A stretch of 25,669 bases of DNA from Oscillospiraceae bacterium (GTDB lineage: Bacteria; Bacillota; Clostridia; Oscillospirales; Ruminococcaceae): positions 1 through 25,669 of the forward strand of contig JAFPXW010000265.1 of NCBI GenBank assembly GCA_017394565.1. The letters are read 5' to 3'. Positions 22,845 to 25,669 of the stretch are shown in pieces (position 1 is the stretch's first letter; each line of letters opens with the position of its first letter). Below the pieces are notes generated by a model, which worked only from the letters and a program-made list of their open reading frames with translations, was not told the origin of the DNA and did not search any database. The position numbers and the translations under genes are program-made.

Positions 22845-24788
22845 ATGAAGAGAACGATCAATCGTATGACGGCGGCTCTGCTGGCTGCCGGCTGCATGGT
22901 TTCTGCACTGCCGAATCTGGCGACTGGTGCAGAGGTCGTGGAGGAAGCAAAGGACATCTATGCAACGGACTTCGAGGACGGCGATGTTTCGCGCTTTACG
23001 AAGCGCGGCGACCGTGACACATCTGTGATCGCGACAGACAAGGACGAAGACGGCAATACATTCATGACCATTACGGAGCGTTCCAACGGCTGGCACGGTC
23101 CGCAGCTTTCGCTGGACGAGATCTGCGAGCCGGGTGTGAAGTACACGGTTTCCCTCCGTGCAAGAGCCGAGTGGTACAACGACATCAAGATCAGCCTCCA
23201 GTACACCGCAGAGGGTGCAGAGGATGCATCCTACACGAACCTCCAGTCCAAGACCTCGCAGGGCGAGTGGGTAGAGTTCACGGATGTCAAGTTCAGCATT
23301 CCGGAAGGCGCACACGACGTGTTCGTTTACATGGAAGCGAGCGACAAGGTCAACCTCTACATGGATGATTTCTCTCTGAAAACCGCACCGGTCTACGGCA
23401 TCGAGCAGGATGTGCCGGGCCTCAAGGACGTGTATGCGGACTACTTCAAGATCGGCGGCGCTGTGACAGCAGATGAGCTGGCACCGCAGACCACCAAGGA
23501 TCTCATCCTCAAGCACTACAACTCCATCACCCTCGGCAACGAGCTGAAGCCGGAGAATATGCTCGATCAGGCGGCGTGTCAGGCTGCCGCTGCTGCCGGT
23601 GACGAAACCGCGGTATCCGTTTCCCTCAAGGGCGGTGCGCGTTCCATCCTGAATTTCTGCCGTGACAACAAGATCCCTGTCCGCGGTCATGTTCTGGTAT
23701 GGCACTCCCAGACACCGGGCTGGTTCTTTAAGGAAGGCTACGATCCGGAGGGCGACTGGGTAGACAAGGAAACCATGCTGGGCAGAATGGAGAACTACAT
23801 CAAGGGCGTATTCGGGGTGCTCGATGAGGAGTATCCGGATGTGGACTTCTACGCATGGGACGTTGTCAATGAGGCATTCACCGACGACGGCAAGCCGAGA
23901 ACTGCCGGCACCTACGAGGAAAACAGCAACTATTCCGGCTGGGTAGGCGTCTTCGGCGACAACTCCTTCATTCCGTATGCATTCGAGTACGCAAGAAAGT
24001 ACGCGCGTCCGGAAACCAAACTGTATTACAACGACTTCAACGAGTATATGCAGGGCAAGCGCAATGCGATCGCAGAGATGGCAACGGAGCTTCACGAGAA
24101 AGGCGTTCTCGACGGCATCGGTATGCAGTCCCACCTCGATGTCCGCACCGGTTCTGACGCATTCCCGTCTGTGAATGTATATGAGGCGGCACTGAAGAAG
24201 TTCGCGGAAACCGGCTGCGATGTGCAGATTACAGAGCTGGATGCGACACTTGACAAGAATTCCGAAGTGACCGACGAGCTGCTCGAAGCACAGGCGCAGT
24301 ACTACTCCGACATCATGGATGCCATCGTGAAGTACAAGGACAGCGTTTCGGCTGTCGTATTCTGGGGCACGACCGACGACATGAGCTGGCGTGCATGGGG
24401 CTCTCCGCTGCTGTTCAATGAGGACTACACCACGAAGCCGTGCTTCAAGTCCATCATCGACGGCATCGAGTACACTGTGCCGGAAACGACAGAAAAGCCG
24501 TCGGAAGCCACAACTGAGGCAACGACAGAAGCAACAACAGAAGCACCGAGCGAAGATCCGACCGGTGATTGCATTCCGCCGATGTCCGGAGATGTGAACG
24601 GCGATACGGAGATCGACATCATGGATGTGATCGTGCTGAATAAGTACCTGCTGGGCTCTGCGGAGTTGGATGACAAGCAGAAGGAAGCTGCCGATGTCGA
24701 TGTCAGCGGCGAGATCGATTCCACCGATTCCCTCAACATCCTGAAATATGTTGTGGAGATCATCACGGACTTTTCTGAGGTTCGCTGA
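22845..24788 (+). CDS. Dockerin-bearing GH10 xylanase with N-terminal CBM22-like module
   Basis: 647 aa from the ATG at 22845, preceded by AAGGGGAAGG. Signal peptide 1-29 (MKRTINRMTAALLAAGCMVS). Residues ~36-180 are a CBM22-like module (YATDFEDGDVSRF, RSNGWHGPQLSLDEI, VNLYMDDFSLK) of the kind found before GH10 domains. Residues ~187-550 form the GH10 barrel: TLGNELKPENML, RGHVLVWHSQTPGWFF, acid/base Glu343 in WDVVNEAF, nucleophile Glu464 in QITELDATL, and FWGTTDDMSWR. It should cleave beta-1,4-xylan internally. A Thr/Glu linker leads to a dockerin (582-645; DVNGDTEIDIMDVIVLNKYLLGS, then DVSGEIDSTDSLNILKY). This is closely similar to the dockerin of the GH9 enzyme and unlike the other three in the window. 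Monocistronic. Confidence 0.96.
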   Translation: MKRTINRMTAALLAAGCMVSALPNLATGAEVVEEAKDIYATDFEDGDVSRFTKRGDRDTSVIATDKDEDGNTFMTITERSNGWHGPQLSLDEICEPGVKYTVSLRARAEWYNDIKISLQYTAEGAEDASYTNLQSKTSQGEWVEFTDVKFSIPEGAHDVFVYMEASDKVNLYMDDFSLKTAPVYGIEQDVPGLKDVYADYFKIGGAVTADELAPQTTKDLILKHYNSITLGNELKPENMLDQAACQAAAAAGDETAVSVSLKGGARSILNFCRDNKIPVRGHVLVWHSQTPGWFFKEGYDPEGDWVDKETMLGRMENYIKGVFGVLDEEYPDVDFYAWDVVNEAFTDDGKPRTAGTYEENSNYSGWVGVFGDNSFIPYAFEYARKYARPETKLYYNDFNEYMQGKRNAIAEMATELHEKGVLDGIGMQSHLDVRTGSDAFPSVNVYEAALKKFAETGCDVQITELDATLDKNSEVTDELLEAQAQYYSDIMDAIVKYKDSVSAVVFWGTTDDMSWRAWGSPLLFNEDYTTKPCFKSIIDGIEYTVPETTEKPSEATTEATTEATTEAPSEDPTGDCIPPMSGDVNGDTEIDIMDVIVLNKYLLGSAELDDKQKEAADVDVSGEIDSTDSLNILKYVVEIITDFSEVR

Positions 24789-24812
24789 CCGCAAAGATGA
24801 ATCATGCAAAAG

Positions 24813-24854
24813 ACCTTCGTCTCAGGGGGATTCCCCTGAAACGAAGGTTTTTTT
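24813..24854 (+). terminator. Intrinsic terminator of the GH10 gene
   Basis: ACCTTCGT (24813-24820) / ACGAAGGT (24841-24848) with an inner TCAGGGG/CCCCTGA stem and a GATT loop, followed by TTTTTTT. Confidence 0.95.
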
Positions 24855-24876
24855 GGATACAAATAGGATCCCTGAC

Positions 24877-24913
24877 AAAAAAAGATCCCTCCGCCGGAAC
24901 CCCGACGGAGGGA
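24877..24913 (-). terminator. Intrinsic terminator of the PEP carboxykinase gene
   Basis: TCCCTCCG (24886-24893) / CGGAGGGA (24906-24913) with inner CGG/CCG pairing. On the minus strand it is followed by TCTTTTTTTG. Confidence 0.92.
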
Positions 24914-24949
24914 AAATGACATAGCAAATCGAAAGGAACGTAAGGCAAT

Positions 24950-25669
24950 TTACTTGTTCAGTCTTGCCTCGATCTTGTCAAGAACGTCACGCAGAGCCTG
25001 CGGAACACGGCCGCCCTTAGCAGCGATGTCCTCGTCGTAGTAACGACGCATCTCAGCGATTTCCTTCTTCCAGAGGTCAGTATCCACATCGAGCAGCTTG
25101 TCCATGATCTCAGGAGTTACTTCGTCCTCGATGCCCTCTACGTTGATGTCACCCTTCTTCGGCAGGTAACCGATCGCGGTCTCCTCTGCATCAACCTCGC
25201 CCTCGCAGCGCTTGATGATCCAGTCGAGGACACGCATATTGTCGCCGAAGCCCGGCCAGATGAAGTTGCCGTTCTCGTCCTGCTTGAACCAGTTAACATT
25301 GAAGATCTTCGGAGCCTTGTCGCCGAGCGTCTCGCCCATTTCGAGCCAGTGTGCCCAGTAGTCGCCGACATTGTAGCCGATGAACGGCTTCATAGCCATC
25401 GGATCGTGACGCAGAACGCCAACAGCACCGGTAGCAGCAGCAGTGGTCTCAGAAGATACTGCGGAACCCATGTAGGTACCGTGAGTCCAGTCGAAGGACT
25501 GGTATACCAGCGGAGTGGTGGAAGCACGACGGCCGCCGAAGATCATTGCAGAGATCGGCACACCATCGGGGTTGTTGAACTCAGGAGAGAGGCACGGGCA
25601 GTTCTCAGCCGGTGCGGTGAAACGAGAGTTCGGATGAGCCAGAGTCTTCTTCTTGCCGGTCTTCTCGTC
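24950..25669 (-). CDS. pckG: GTP-dependent phosphoenolpyruvate carboxykinase, 5'-truncated by window edge
   Basis: The C-terminal 239 residues of a ~600-residue enzyme that interconverts oxaloacetate and PEP with GTP/GDP (EC 4.1.1.32). The frame is open to the last base of the window, and the upstream codons read AHPNSRFTAPAENCPCLSPE and then DGVPISAMIFGGRR, a family hallmark, so the start lies beyond the edge. Further motifs are YQSFDWTHGTYMGSA, HDPMAMKPFIGYNVGDYWAHW, PKIFNVNWFKQDENGNF and WPGFGDNMRVLDWIIKR. In succinate-forming ruminococci this enzyme probably works in the carboxylating direction to feed the succinate branch; that direction is inference from the likely host. It is transcribed towards the xylanase gene, and the two terminators sit back to back. 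Confidence 0.97.
   Translation of the reverse strand, partial: DEKTGKKKTLAHPNSRFTAPAENCPCLSPEFNNPDGVPISAMIFGGRRASTTPLVYQSFDWTHGTYMGSAVSSETTAAATGAVGVLRHDPMAMKPFIGYNVGDYWAHWLEMGETLGDKAPKIFNVNWFKQDENGNFIWPGFGDNMRVLDWIIKRCEGEVDAEETAIGYLPKKGDINVEGIEDEVTPEIMDKLLDVDTDLWKKEIAEMRRYYDEDIAAKGGRVPQALRDVLDKIEARLNK

Noticed and set aside
22755..24809. 684-aa open frame antisense to the GH10 gene
   Set aside because: Same reason: the sense strand is a complete CBM22-like/GH10/dockerin gene with promoter and terminator.

Overview
The window looks like chromosomal DNA from a cellulosome-producing Ruminococcus of the gut (Bacillota, Oscillospiraceae). Five of fifteen genes encode exported proteins ending in type I dockerin modules. 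Two are classic plant-cell-wall enzymes (GH9 with a CBM3-like module, and CBM22-like/GH10). The moderately GC-rich base composition, AGGAGG-type ribosome sites, sigma-A promoters and DUF4367-type sigma-factor partners fit this group. R. champanellensis or a close relative is a plausible guess from composition and dockerin style, but it is an inference, not a demonstrated identity.

Layout: 1-1726 is the end of a cobalamin operon (truncated cobyric acid synthase, then precorrin-8X methylmutase, with overlapping ATGA). 1772-4261 is a self-contained GH9 cellulase unit with its own promoter and terminator. 4285-7418 (minus strand) is a tightly overlapping four-gene operon: a membrane-anchored DUF4367-like protein, an ECF sigma factor, a membrane anti-sigma-like protein with a second DUF4367-like domain, and an exported dockerin protein of unknown function. 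7622-10055 is a monocistronic 763-aa polytopic membrane protein. 10072-12362 (minus) holds mscL and a zinc-ribbon/low-complexity protein with a long structured leader. 12447-13550 (minus) is a VanY-like M15 peptidase, diverging from a GHL10-type lipoprotein (13941-15173). Between these two lies a 174-bp MITE-like element. 15265-16406 is a zinc-ribbon/Sel1-like protein. 16422-21436 (minus) holds two more dockerin proteins: a BspA-like leucine-rich-repeat protein of 1184 aa and a class A beta-lactamase-like serine hydrolase. 21455-22581 (minus) is meso-diaminopimelate dehydrogenase. 22758-24854 is the CBM22-like/GH10/dockerin xylanase. 24877-25669 (minus) is the 3' part of GTP-dependent PEP carboxykinase.

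How they fit together: the GH9 and GH10 enzymes share one dockerin type, with an LNKFLLGS / DSLNILK signature. The LRR protein, the serine hydrolase and the sigma-operon protein share another, with an alanine-rich DAA pattern. The window therefore seems to feed two different cohesin docking sites. The point most worth following is the sigma/anti-sigma operon that ends in a dockerin protein. It physically couples a transmembrane gene-control module to a cellulosome component and may be a surface-sensing circuit. Most promoters here share a 17-bp spacer and an extended TGn -10 element.
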